A stretch of DNA of 43,718 nt from Nitrosomonas sp. Nm166. GTDB taxonomy: Bacteria > Pseudomonadota > Gammaproteobacteria > Burkholderiales > Nitrosomonadaceae. Under the pieces are notes generated by a model. That model worked only from the letters and a program-made list of their open reading frames with translations, was not told the DNA's origin and ran no database searches. Position 1 is the first letter of the stretch. Each line of letters opens with the position of its first letter. The DNA is taken from positions 1-43,718 of the forward strand of contig NZ_FONE01000027.1 of the NCBI RefSeq assembly GCF_900112825.1. Reading direction: 5' to 3'. Both the position numbers and the translations under genes were made by a program. Shown here in pieces: positions 8,399-16,108 of the stretch.

Positions 8399-8599
8399 TT
8401 ACTTGATGATTATTTTCTGATCCTTGTCGTCCTTGCGGATAGTAATCGACCCATCCTCTGCTTCAGATTCCGCGGCAATCTTCAGAAGAGCAACCGCTTT
8501 TCTTAATACTTCAGCTTTGGAAGAGGCTCCAAAATGGGCCTGCAACTCTTCCAGTGTTTTTCCCATTTTTCCATCGATATTAAAAGTTGTGACCGGCAT
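8399..8599 (-). CDS. Ribbon-helix-helix-like small protein
   Basis: A 66-residue protein with the layout of a ribbon-helix-helix DNA-binding protein. A short strand TTFNID (4-9) is followed by helix A around GKTLEELQAHFG and helix B SKAEVLRKAVALLKIA, then a charged tail ending DDKDQKIIIK. Such proteins are often antitoxins or autoregulators. It precedes the small membrane protein with a 9-base gap. The upstream region is very AT-rich with interleaved ATATAT runs, where its own operator could lie. DNA binding is inferred from the predicted fold alone. Confidence 0.6.
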   Translation of the reverse strand: MPVTTFNIDGKMGKTLEELQAHFGASSKAEVLRKAVALLKIAAESEAEDGSITIRKDDKDQKIIIK

Positions 8600-8747
8600 G
8601 TCTTTACTCTCTATTTAGAATGATATATATAAAATATATATAATAATTATATAAAAATCAAATTATCTATATATTGTTGGAAGCGATTATAAATAAAAAT
8701 GCTCGTTTCCCATTCAAAATTCTCTTTATTTTAATTCATACAGTTAA
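8600..8747. other. AT-rich upstream region
   Basis: Contains the upstream region of the ribbon-helix-helix-like gene, with a run of TATATA-type sequence around 8624-8680 that can pair with itself. No gene seen. Confidence 0.4.
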
Positions 8748-8870
8748 TACGAGAAGCGCGGCATACGGAAAAACGATGAGGGAATCTGCATCAAAGTGAT
8801 CAAAGCCGTGCTGATTTATGGATTATCGATAGAATCGGAGGCTCAGGATAATGTCGCAGGAATGGATTAA
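8748..8870 (+). pseudogene. Decayed 3' fragment of a YciA-type thioesterase
   Basis: Read from TAC 8748 to TAA 8868-8870 this gives YEKRGIRKNDEGICIKVIKA and then VLIYG. This lines up without gaps with YAQRGVREGGEEICIKVTEA then VLTYV of the intact thioesterase at 6407-6829. The DNA around TGCATCAAAGTG is also shared. No start or N-terminal part remains, and the segment after VLIYG has diverged. It is best read as the remnant of a duplicated or displaced second copy. Confidence 0.72.
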
Positions 8871-8908
8871 CTGATAAAAACTCAACTCACAGTTGTTGAG
8901 GGTATCAG
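8871..8908. other. Two-tier hairpin after the thioesterase remnant
   Basis: CTGATA (8871-8876) pairs with TATCAG (8903-8908). Inside it CTCAAC (8881-8886) pairs with GTTGAG (8895-8900). The structure begins directly after the TAA of the decayed fragment. Neither strand has a good T run, so it is not a standard terminator; its role is unknown. Confidence 0.45.
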
Positions 8909-8966
8909 AAAAGTCTTGCCCAATTGTTTCCTCATAAACTTCTTGTAGGAAGGTTTCTTGAATCAA

Positions 8967-8987
8967 ACCCCGCTACGAGAACGGGGT
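8967..8987 (-). terminator. Possible terminator after the PEP-CTERM gene
   Basis: ACCCCG (8967-8972) pairs with CGGGGT (8982-8987) across a nine-base loop, 18 bases beyond the stop of the minus-strand PEP-CTERM gene. The T run on the minus strand is short (TTTG), so termination may be weak. Confidence 0.45.
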
Positions 8988-9005
8988 CATCTTAAACGTA
9001 GCTAA

Positions 9006-9623
9006 TCAAAGTTGAGTTTTGGTTTTCCTGCGAAGTGCAGTGAACCCCAACAATCCAAGCCCAGCCAATAGCATGGCGTAGGTTTCTGGTTCTGGAACAG
9101 CCACTACGGAGACGTTATCGAGCACGGCACCTACATCGTCGCCACCAGCGTTCTGGAAAATCAGTGAGTAAGTGTCAGTGACGCCGGGTGTAAAAGAAAT
9201 AGTTTCCCTTGAAAAGTCATCACCACTCCTTACCGTAAAGTCGTCAAAAGCGCTGCCAAAAACGACAAGCACCTCTTCAGTGCTACCGCGCTAACTCCCA
9301 GCCAAATCAAAGGTAAGCTTATATTCTTGCCCTCCAGTTAGCGATAGTTCTTTCTGGAATGAGCCTGCTTGATTCATAGAGCCATCAAGATCCACATAAC
9401 GTCCATTACCTGACAGCAAGGGAAAATCAAAGAAAGGATCACCCTTTCCGATTAAATCGACAGCGCCACCACTGACTGTCCATCCGCCCTTAAATACGGT
9501 TTGATTAAGAGCTAGAGCGTCCTTATTGAAGTCATCGGAAAAAATTGTTGCTTGAGTTGTTGCTTGAGATAAAGAAGGTAAAAGTATCAGAGACAAAGTT
9601 AATATGAATGCAATTTTCTTCAT
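9006..9623 (-). pseudogene. PEP-CTERM exported protein, interrupted by an amber codon
   Basis: Exported protein with a PEP-CTERM sorting tail, 205 codons, broken by TAG at 9291-9293 (codon 111). Residues 1-21 are a signal peptide (MKKIAFILTLSLILL...SQA). The first half ends TFDLAGS, and after the stop the same frame continues RGSTEEVLVVFGSAFDDFTV. Relatives typically have Gln at this point, so a CAG to TAG change is the simple explanation. The C-terminus shows VPEPETYAML, a hydrophobic helix and an RRK basic end, the signal recognised by exosortase. No exosortase gene lies in the window. Without readthrough, the product would lack its sorting tail. Confidence 0.8.
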
Positions 9624-9750
9624 TTCTTTCTCCTTTGTAGGCTTTGTAGGAATTACAGAAAAGTACCAAGCTATCTAACTGCCCAATTAGTCTACAGTTT
9701 ATACTATCTCGATGCAATGAGAGATTATTCCTACGATGGAAAATATTTTT

Positions 9751-10437
9751 TCAGTTTACATTATTTGTCTCAAAAACAGTCAGTGCTGTATTAGCGTGTT
9801 GCAATAGCCATATTAGGGGTAGCTTCTTCGGATCGGGATGTACATTCAATTGATCCAGCAACCTCCGCTTAGCCTTACCCGTAACCACCAGCGCAATCTG
9901 TTCACTTCCCGCTAGCATCGCCAGCGAAAGGCTGATGCGCGGCGATGGTGCAATGGGCGGCGCAACGGCGACGCAATGATGAGCCGAGAGTAAATCCGAA
10001 TTCATGCCCGGAAACAGCGAAGCGATGTGTCCATCTTCTCCCAAACCTAACACTGTCAGGCTTAATGGCAGTGGCAGGCTATTCAGTCGTTGATGAATTT
10101 CATCAATCGCAGAAAATGGACTATTGTGCTGGGTTTTGAGTCCAACAAACGGAGTATTTGCCGGAAGGTGTGCCATCAAGTATTTTTTCACCAAATGTTC
10201 ATTCGACTGCTCATCAGTGACATCGACCCAGCGCTCGTCGCTGAGTGTGACGGTGATTCGATCCCAAGGTAGCCGGTGTTTTGCCAATTCAGGCAGGTAA
10301 TGGCGTGGCGTATTGCCGCCGGGAACAACTAGCGTGGCTTTAGACCTATGAGCTAGCGTGTTCTGCAGCGTAGTTGCTGCAAAATCGGCAAAGCCCTGGC
10401 TTAAGTGTTCGATATTCGGGTAGACATTTCTCTGCAT
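9751..10437 (-). CDS. pgl: 6-phosphogluconolactonase
   Basis: Pgl/DevB-type 6-phosphogluconolactonase, 228 residues, hydrolysing the lactone from glucose-6-phosphate dehydrogenase in the oxidative pentose phosphate pathway. Visible motifs are VVPGGNTPRHYLPEL (about 37-51), LSDERWVDVTDEQSNEHLV (about 84-103) and LGLGEDGHIASLFPG (about 149-163), all family signatures. It is the last gene of a six-gene minus-strand operon and lies 15 bases after the HAD phosphatase. No zwf lies beside it, which is unusual for a pentose-phosphate operon and leaves open whether it serves the neighbouring sugar pathway. Confidence 0.92.
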   Translation of the reverse strand: MQRNVYPNIEHLSQGFADFAATTLQNTLAHRSKATLVVPGGNTPRHYLPELAKHRLPWDRITVTLSDERWVDVTDEQSNEHLVKKYLMAHLPANTPFVGLKTQHNSPFSAIDEIHQRLNSLPLPLSLTVLGLGEDGHIASLFPGMNSDLLSAHHCVAVAPPIAPSPRISLSLAMLAGSEQIALVVTGKAKRRLLDQLNVHPDPKKLPLIWLLQHANTALTVFETNNVN

Positions 10438-10452
10438 TGGAGAACTCCAATT

Positions 10453-11094
10453 CTAGACGACTAATCCGCGCAAATCGGGAACAATTTCTACATAGGTGGG
10501 AAAAGGATTTAGGTCACCAGGCCGTACGCGACCGAGAAAAGCGGTGCCGTTGGCAATTGCGCCCTCAAAATCTGCCATCGCATCGCCGATCATTAACACC
10601 GCTTCAGGTTTGAGTGCGTGGGCAGATAAGATTTCTGAAATAATGGTTTTTTTAAGCGCTGGTGCGCCGCGCACTTCGGTAAAGTAGGGAGATAAACCCC
10701 GACGTTCAATGATGACCTTGAGTTCTGTTTCCGGTGTGCCGGAAGCGACAAATAAAGGAATTTTACCGGCTTGCTGGCGGATCAGTTCTATTGCGCCAGG
10801 CACGGCTTCGGCTGCAATAATGGCTTCAACCACCAGTTCAGAAAAGTGCCGGTCCAGTTCTTTTTCTTCCGCTTCCGTCAAGGGCGGCTTGGCCAGAAAA
10901 TGTTGTTGAAAATAACGGAATTTGTGGTAGCGCGACAACCCGCCGTTCTGGGTATGGAATTGCATCACCTTTGCGACGATGTCTTCTCCATGCGGACGAT
11001 AAAGTTCCGCAAAAGCCTGGGTTTTGATTTCCCCGGATTCCACCACGACGCCATCAAAATCAAAAATGATCGCCTGCCAGTCAAAATTTTTCAT
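10453..11094 (-). CDS. HAD-superfamily phosphatase (phosphoglycolate phosphatase-like)
   Basis: HAD-superfamily hydrolase, 213 residues, with all four core motifs. These are IIFDFDGVVVESGE (motif I, nucleophile and acid Asp), VASGTPE (motif II), a Lys near ALKKT (motif III), and MIGDAMADFEGA (motif IV). The helical cap between motifs I and II is of the beta-phosphoglucomutase/phosphoglycolate phosphatase type. Substrate cannot be named. In its operon it could play the KdsC-like step, removing phosphate from a sugar acid before nucleotide activation. Phosphoglycolate, relevant to a CO2-fixing host, is the alternative. Confidence 0.85.
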   Translation of the reverse strand: MKNFDWQAIIFDFDGVVVESGEIKTQAFAELYRPHGEDIVAKVMQFHTQNGGLSRYHKFRYFQQHFLAKPPLTEAEEKELDRHFSELVVEAIIAAEAVPGAIELIRQQAGKIPLFVASGTPETELKVIIERRGLSPYFTEVRGAPALKKTIISEILSAHALKPEAVLMIGDAMADFEGAIANGTAFLGRVRPGDLNPFPTYVEIVPDLRGLVV

Positions 11095-11103
11095 AATCGT
11101 TCG

Positions 11104-12048
11104 TTACGCCAGATTATCCGATGTCATCGGCGTGGCGTCGTCATTTTCACCATTATGATGCAGATTCTGGTGAATTTCCCGCAGGCAATCGAGAATGCCT
11201 TGCCCCAGATCGACATGTTCGTTCAACACCAGTTTGCGGCCAATGCGCGGCTGGAATGCATAGGGCGTGATCTCGTAGTGATGCACGGCATTGGCTTCGT
11301 CAAAATGCAATTCAACCGGCCACGGCAGGATTTCCGAGATCATAGTCATGACATCCTTGATGCGCAGTTTTTCCTGACCTGTCAAAATCAGGTGCCGGTT
11401 GGCGAATTCGGGTGCGAGTATCTGCACGCTCATACGGGCAGCGTCTTCCACATGGATATATTCACGCATGGCTTCGCCACTGCCCTTGTAGGTGATGGAA
11501 TGGTGCGCGACGGCTTCGTGCAGCATGCGATAGATGCCGTTGCGCTTATCGGCGCGCCGACCATACAGCGAGCCGTAGCGCAGGATGCTATAGTCCAGGC
11601 CGTAGCGTTCATGGTAAGTTTCAGTGAAGCGCTCTGCTGCCTGCTTGCTGGCTCGATAAAAAGAACCGGATTCGGAGTATACATACACACTGCTGGCAAA
11701 TACAAAGCGGCGCGCGCCGGTGATGCGTGCGGCCTCCAGAGCGTGCATATTGCCCAGTACATTGATAGTTGCTGTGGGAAGAGGCTTGTCGTTCGCTTCA
11801 TCAATGTCGGCAATCGCGGCAAAGTTATACACAATGGATGCTCTCTTGGCGGCATCAATGACTTGATCGAGATTCATAATATCGCCAACAATCATTTCCT
11901 GGTTGCCTTTGAGATAGGGAGATGGAGTACGGTCAAACAGCCGCACGCGGTAGCCTGCGGCTGATAATGCATCGGCAACATGGCTGCCCAGAAAGCCGCT
12001 GGCGCCAAATACGACAACCATTTCATTAGATATTGCGTTATCAATCAT
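11104..12048 (-). CDS. NAD-dependent sugar epimerase/dehydratase
   Basis: Extended short-chain dehydrogenase of the nucleotide-sugar epimerase family, 314 residues. The Rossmann motif is FGASGFLGSHVADAL (about 14-28), the conserved VYNFAAIADIDE follows at about 73, and the catalytic YxxxK is in YRASKQAAE. The next segment LRYGSLYGRR is also typical. Substrate, epimerisation versus dehydration, and nucleotide carrier cannot be read from the sequence. Its start overlaps the end of the dehydrogenase gene by eight bases, so the two are co-translated. Confidence 0.85.
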   Translation of the reverse strand: MIDNAISNEMVVVFGASGFLGSHVADALSAAGYRVRLFDRTPSPYLKGNQEMIVGDIMNLDQVIDAAKRASIVYNFAAIADIDEANDKPLPTATINVLGNMHALEAARITGARRFVFASSVYVYSESGSFYRASKQAAERFTETYHERYGLDYSILRYGSLYGRRADKRNGIYRMLHEAVAHHSITYKGSGEAMREYIHVEDAARMSVQILAPEFANRHLILTGQEKLRIKDVMTMISEILPWPVELHFDEANAVHHYEITPYAFQPRIGRKLVLNEHVDLGQGILDCLREIHQNLHHNGENDDATPMTSDNLA

Positions 12049-12976
12049 TGATTAACCCTGTTTTGATCAAACCCTGCAGCAAATTTTCAGCTGCTTCTAT
12101 TTCCATGCGCTGACGCGACTCTCTGGCAAGTGAACCGATGTGCGAAGTCAGGATAATTTGGTTAGATTCGATTAATGGGCCTTGATAAGGTTCCTGCTCG
12201 AATACATCCAGCGCAGCGGCAGCGAGTTTGCCGGTTTTCAAGGCTTGCGCTAGTGCGTTTTCGTCGACCAAGCCACCCCGCGCTGCATTGATGACAATCG
12301 CTTCAGGCTTCATGATTGCGAACGCCTGGGCGTCCAGCAGATGATGCGTGTCAGGTGTATAAGGCATGTGCAGGCTGATAATGTCCGCGGTGGCTAATAA
12401 TTGTTCCAGTGGCATCAAAGTGACGTCAGCAAGAATCTGATTGGTATACGGATCATGTGCAATGACAGTTGCCTCAAAAGCTTGACACAGGCGTGCAACC
12501 CGCCGGCCAATATACCCCATGCCGATGATACCGATGGTTTGCGCTGCCAGCAAACGGCCTTGGGTGCGGGGCCATTCGCCTTTGCGGATTGATTGATCAA
12601 TCTGACCGATTTGCCGAAGTGAAGCCAGTATCAGTCCCAGGGTGAGCTCGGCTACTGCCTGCGCAGGTGCTTCCGGTGTGTTCAAAACAGTAATGCCGTG
12701 ATTTTTTGCCGCTGTCAGATCAACACTGTCAAGTCCTGTGCCACAGCGCGAGATGACTTTCAGTTTTTTGGCGGATTGGAATACCCGCTCAGTCAATGGT
12801 TCAATGCCGGCGATCAGGCCGACCGCACCGTCATTCAGTAGTCCAATAATTTCATCCTCGGTGAGCTTGCGCCGATATGGATTGGGGATTGCCCGCATGC
12901 CTTTTTGCAGCAGATGCTGAATAGCAGGGTTGTTGTCTATATTAAAAGAGGAAGTGGAGATGACAAATGCATTCAT
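12041..12976 (-). CDS. D-isomer 2-hydroxyacid dehydrogenase (SerA-like)
   Basis: NAD-dependent D-2-hydroxyacid dehydrogenase related to phosphoglycerate dehydrogenase, 311 residues, without the C-terminal ACT domain of true SerA. The nucleotide motif is IGIIGMGYIGRRVA (about 147-160). The catalytic set is present: Arg in NAARGGLVDE, Glu in FEQEP and His in TSHIGSLA. It overlaps both neighbours (four bases with the aldolase, eight with the epimerase), which ties it to the sugar operon more than to serine synthesis. Its substrate could be a 2-hydroxy acid or the 2-keto product of the aldolase. Confidence 0.85.
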   Translation of the reverse strand: MNAFVISTSSFNIDNNPAIQHLLQKGMRAIPNPYRRKLTEDEIIGLLNDGAVGLIAGIEPLTERVFQSAKKLKVISRCGTGLDSVDLTAAKNHGITVLNTPEAPAQAVAELTLGLILASLRQIGQIDQSIRKGEWPRTQGRLLAAQTIGIIGMGYIGRRVARLCQAFEATVIAHDPYTNQILADVTLMPLEQLLATADIISLHMPYTPDTHHLLDAQAFAIMKPEAIVINAARGGLVDENALAQALKTGKLAAAALDVFEQEPYQGPLIESNQIILTSHIGSLARESRQRMEIEAAENLLQGLIKTGLIND

Positions 12977-13743
12977 GACGTTTTGAGTGTTGCGCGAATA
13001 TGTTGCAGATGATTGCGGCAGATGGAATCAAGAATGCGAATATCCAGACCATAGCCGAGGAAATTAAAACCCGCTTGAATGCGTTGTTGCAGTGCTTGCG
13101 GATCCGGTTCTATGACGTGAATGCCCCCCGGCTTGTTGATGCGACGGCCAGCTTCCAGAACTTGTGTGATGGCACTTTGCACATCGGGATGATTCAGATC
13201 GCCGGGGCGTCCCATCGAGCCGGATAAATCATACGGTCCAATGATATAAGCATCGATACCTGGAACAGCCAGAATGTGATCAATGGCTCTGACAGCGTCG
13301 ACATGTTCGATCATGACGACAATTACTGCATTATCTTCCAGCCATTGCCGATAGGTCGGGAAACTGGCCCCATAACCCTGGGCACGTGCCAAGCCGACAC
13401 CCCTTTGCCCTCGTGGTGGATAATAAACGCCATCCACGGCAGCTTTGGCATCAGCGGCAGATTTGATCATCGGTACCATCACACCCGTTGCGCCGGCGTC
13501 CATCACGCGTTTAATCTGATCAGGATGGTTTGAGGTCAGGCGTACGATGGCCGGGCATTGTTTGCCATCCAGAACCTGAATAATGGCCTGCGCCTCATTG
13601 AGTTCCAGAACACTGTGCTCCATATCCAGCACTAACCAATCAAACCCGGCGGCTGCCATGATTTCGGCAATTGATGGATGCCCCAAGGTAACCCATGAGC
13701 CAATGGTCAATTCAGACCGGCTCAACTTTGATTTTAGTGACAT
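12973..13743 (-). CDS. HpcH/HpaI-family aldolase
   Basis: Class II, metal-dependent aldolase of the HpcH/HpaI family, 256 residues. Members cleave or form 2-keto-3-deoxy acids using pyruvate and an aldehyde. Visible active-site segments are WLVLDMEHS (catalytic His), IVRLTSN (Arg), GVMVPMI, VMIEHVDAV (metal Glu) and IIGPYDLSGSMG (metal Asp). All key residues look intact. Homologues act in aromatic degradation and sugar-acid metabolism, but here it lies eight bases after a CMP-sugar synthetase homologue. Forming a 3-deoxy-2-ulosonic acid for the glycan is therefore an attractive reading, though inferred. Confidence 0.88.
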   Translation of the reverse strand: MSLKSKLSRSELTIGSWVTLGHPSIAEIMAAAGFDWLVLDMEHSVLELNEAQAIIQVLDGKQCPAIVRLTSNHPDQIKRVMDAGATGVMVPMIKSAADAKAAVDGVYYPPRGQRGVGLARAQGYGASFPTYRQWLEDNAVIVVMIEHVDAVRAIDHILAVPGIDAYIIGPYDLSGSMGRPGDLNHPDVQSAITQVLEAGRRINKPGGIHVIEPDPQALQQRIQAGFNFLGYGLDIRILDSICRNHLQHIRATLKTS

Positions 13744-13751
13744 TGCTATTC

Positions 13752-14501
13752 CTAGTAGCGACTGAGCAGCGGATCAGTTTCCATCAGTTTTGCAACGCGT
13801 GCCAAATCTGCTTCCGTATCAACTGCCTGAGTATTAAATTCTGTAGGGATCATCTTAACCTGAAGACCATGTTCCAGCAGACGCAGCATGTCAACAGATT
13901 CAAATTGTTCCAGTGGCGTGGATGTCAGACGGGTGTATTGAAATAGCGTGGCACGGCGAAATGGAATAATGCATACTTGTTTGTAAGCAGCAGTATCGGC
14001 AAAGCCTGTTTTTGCCATTGTCGGAATAGGCCGACGTGACATGTAAAGAGCATCGCCCTGCTGATTCATCACAACTTTGATGGTATTAGTGTCCAGATAA
14101 TCTGCTTCCTGATCAATCCTGCGCACCAGGTTGACGCAACCTAATTGCAGATCATCTCGAAAGGGAGCAACCGCTGTATCAATCATATCCGGGTGAGTCA
14201 TGGGTTCGTCCCCTTGTACCATTACGATCAGATCTGCATCAATATGGGTAACTGCTTCAGCGACACGATCGCTGGCGCGTTCATGAGTATCGGCCGTCAT
14301 AATGACAGAAGCGCCAAAATCTTCTGCAACTTGCCGGATTTCTTCATCGCAGGTAGCAATATAGGTGGCATCGAGTGATTTGCTCATGGCAACGCGTTTG
14401 TAGATATGTTCAATCATGGGGCGACCCAAGATTTTCGCGATGGGTTTGCCTGGGAAACGCGATGAACCCATGCGGGCCGGTATTACAGCGATTGTTTTCA
14501 T
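13752..14501 (-). CDS. KdsB-like CMP-sugar synthetase
   Basis: Cytidylyltransferase of the KdsB family, 249 residues, the family's normal length. It would couple CTP to a 3-deoxy-2-keto sugar acid. The N-terminal nucleotide loop is IPARMGSSRFPGKP, followed by VMVQGDEPMTHPDM with the Mg-binding Asp and by SRRPIPTM. These match KdsB, with differences from the usual RYxSTRLPGKPL loop. It may therefore be a paralogue for a Kdo-like sugar and not the housekeeping enzyme. It is the first gene of the six-gene operon; kdsA, kdsC and kdsD are absent nearby. Confidence 0.85.
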   Translation of the reverse strand: MKTIAVIPARMGSSRFPGKPIAKILGRPMIEHIYKRVAMSKSLDATYIATCDEEIRQVAEDFGASVIMTADTHERASDRVAEAVTHIDADLIVMVQGDEPMTHPDMIDTAVAPFRDDLQLGCVNLVRRIDQEADYLDTNTIKVVMNQQGDALYMSRRPIPTMAKTGFADTAAYKQVCIIPFRRATLFQYTRLTSTPLEQFESVDMLRLLEHGLQVKMIPTEFNTQAVDTEADLARVAKLMETDPLLSRY

Positions 14502-14771
14502 GGAAATGTTGTGCGATTAATTGTTAACTACTCAAAAAATTTTTAGGCAAAAAGCGGTCTGCTGATTATCAGGTTTTTTTTGTTTCTGGGGCAATACTTA
14601 TTGTTAAATTTAAACGATATCTTGTAAGTTAAAGTTTTATTTTTCGCAGACCGGTATGCTGCTGGTAATTGAATGGTTGCCAAGGTAAAATGGCGCGTTT
14701 TACGGAATCTTCTGTTTAAACAGGGAAATAATAGAGATGCTGCATGTTCTGAATATTTTTGTACTTCTATC
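14502..14771. other. Divergent regulatory region of the glycan locus
   Basis: This gap of about 270 bases separates the divergent kdsB-like and plus-strand transferase genes and must hold their promoters. It is AT-rich. A short palindrome CTGA-TTA-TCAG followed by a T run lies near 14563-14583. I could not settle on clear -35/-10 pairs. Confidence 0.4.
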
Positions 14772-16043
14772 ATGGTTATGAAGGCCCTTTTTTTCCTCCG
14801 CCATTATAACGACATTGATCATGTTACTCCGGTTATTTACAAGTGGACTCAGTCGGGTCATTCATGTGATGTGGTGCTGATCGGCTCTACGCAATTCCGC
14901 CGTGATTTTCGCATTAAATATTTAAGTCAGCTGCAAGGTGTGCGCGTAGCGCATATGCGCGAGCTGTTTCCGCTGACCGAATATTTAAAATGGCGTTTGC
15001 AGATGCTTATTCTGACGCGCAATGTCAGGCGCATAAAAATTATTGGCCGGTTGGCGGAGAAACTGGCCGAACGCTATGATGAAAAACAGCGTGAACCGCT
15101 GTGGCGGCATACTGCTGAATATCTGCTAAATAGAAGTTTTGGCAGCGAAGGCAAGGGAATGGTGGCTTTTGACTGGATTGAACGAAATTCGGTAATTTGT
15201 GTGGAATGGGTAGAAGTGGTTGTTGCGATGGCGAAAAGCAGAGGATTTAGCGCTGTGTCATTGCCGCACGGAGATAGTCCACACGCCAGTCAGCTGATCC
15301 GCCGCGGTGAAAGACGCATGGAACCGGATATTACTTACTCGACGGCTAAGATATTTGACAAGCTGGTAGTACCTAATGAGCTATGTGCCAAACGTTTCCG
15401 TCCGTTTTTGGAAGATAAGAATATTGCGGTATTAGGTTCACCGCGGTATTGTGAAGAATGGTTGAAAATACTTGCGGGGTTGATGCCGCCTTCGCCGCTC
15501 ATTCGTTCAAACAGTCAGCTTAAAATTGTCATGTTTCTGAGAAAAGCCAACTTTACAACATTCTGGGAGGAAGTGGGAGAAGTGGTGCATATGATTGCCG
15601 AATTTCCTGGCGTGGAATTGATCATTAAGCCACATACGCGCAGCGGCTGGAAACAGTCTTTGACGACAGATAGCTCGATAAGGAAATTGTCTAATGTGCG
15701 TATTGCCGGTGATGATGCGCATTCGGTTCATTTGATGAACTGGTCCGATGTCATTATTGATTTGGCGACCTCGGTAGTGTTTGAAGCCGTCAGGGCAAAA
15801 AAACCGGTATTAGCAGCTGATTATTTGATCGCGGGCTGTTCAACGGTGGCTTATTACATGCCGGAGACGGAGTTGAAATGCCGCGATGACGTGTATGAGA
15901 AAATAAATGGTTTTTTAACCCATGGTTGTGATTCCTTTTATGTTGAGGAACATCGGCAGCGTTTCTTGGAGGAAATGCTGGATTATCCAGATGCTGACGT
16001 GTTACCCCGCTATGTAGCTTTGCTTGAGCAAGCGACATGTTGA
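14772..16043 (+). CDS. GT-B-like glycosyl/glycerophosphotransferase
   Basis: Predicted GT-B-fold transferase of about 423 residues. The C-terminal half has LIIKPHTRSGW, then SDVIIDLATSVVFEA and RAKKPVLAADYL. That layout resembles CDP-glycerol glycerophosphotransferases and capsule-type glycosyltransferases, where such residues bind the donor. The N-terminal half (KALFFLRHYNDIDHVTPVIY) looks like the acceptor-side Rossmann domain. I prefer ATG 14772 (or 14778) to the in-frame ATG at 14673, because the extra residues are unlike a domain start; no strong ribosome site marks any of them. Donor and acceptor are unknown. It opens the plus-strand glycan block. Confidence 0.6.
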   Translation: MVMKALFFLRHYNDIDHVTPVIYKWTQSGHSCDVVLIGSTQFRRDFRIKYLSQLQGVRVAHMRELFPLTEYLKWRLQMLILTRNVRRIKIIGRLAEKLAERYDEKQREPLWRHTAEYLLNRSFGSEGKGMVAFDWIERNSVICVEWVEVVVAMAKSRGFSAVSLPHGDSPHASQLIRRGERRMEPDITYSTAKIFDKLVVPNELCAKRFRPFLEDKNIAVLGSPRYCEEWLKILAGLMPPSPLIRSNSQLKIVMFLRKANFTTFWEEVGEVVHMIAEFPGVELIIKPHTRSGWKQSLTTDSSIRKLSNVRIAGDDAHSVHLMNWSDVIIDLATSVVFEAVRAKKPVLAADYLIAGCSTVAYYMPETELKCRDDVYEKINGFLTHGCDSFYVEEHRQRFLEEMLDYPDADVLPRYVALLEQATC

Positions 16044-16108
16044 GTTGCTTGTCATGTTCCACCTTGCAACAATCGAAGCTTAACTTAATAACTTCCTAGA
16101 GTGATCAG

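Noticed and set aside
281..9293. Use of TAG as a sense codon, suggested by two in-frame amber codons
   Set aside because: Intact genes in the window, such as ptsI, end normally with TAG, so the two ambers are ordinary inactivating mutations.
10771..11964. Long plus-strand open frame (397 codons) opposite the HAD and epimerase genes
   Set aside because: The minus strand there encodes two clear enzyme families with intact motifs and operon spacing; the plus frame shows no recognisable domain and is a shadow.
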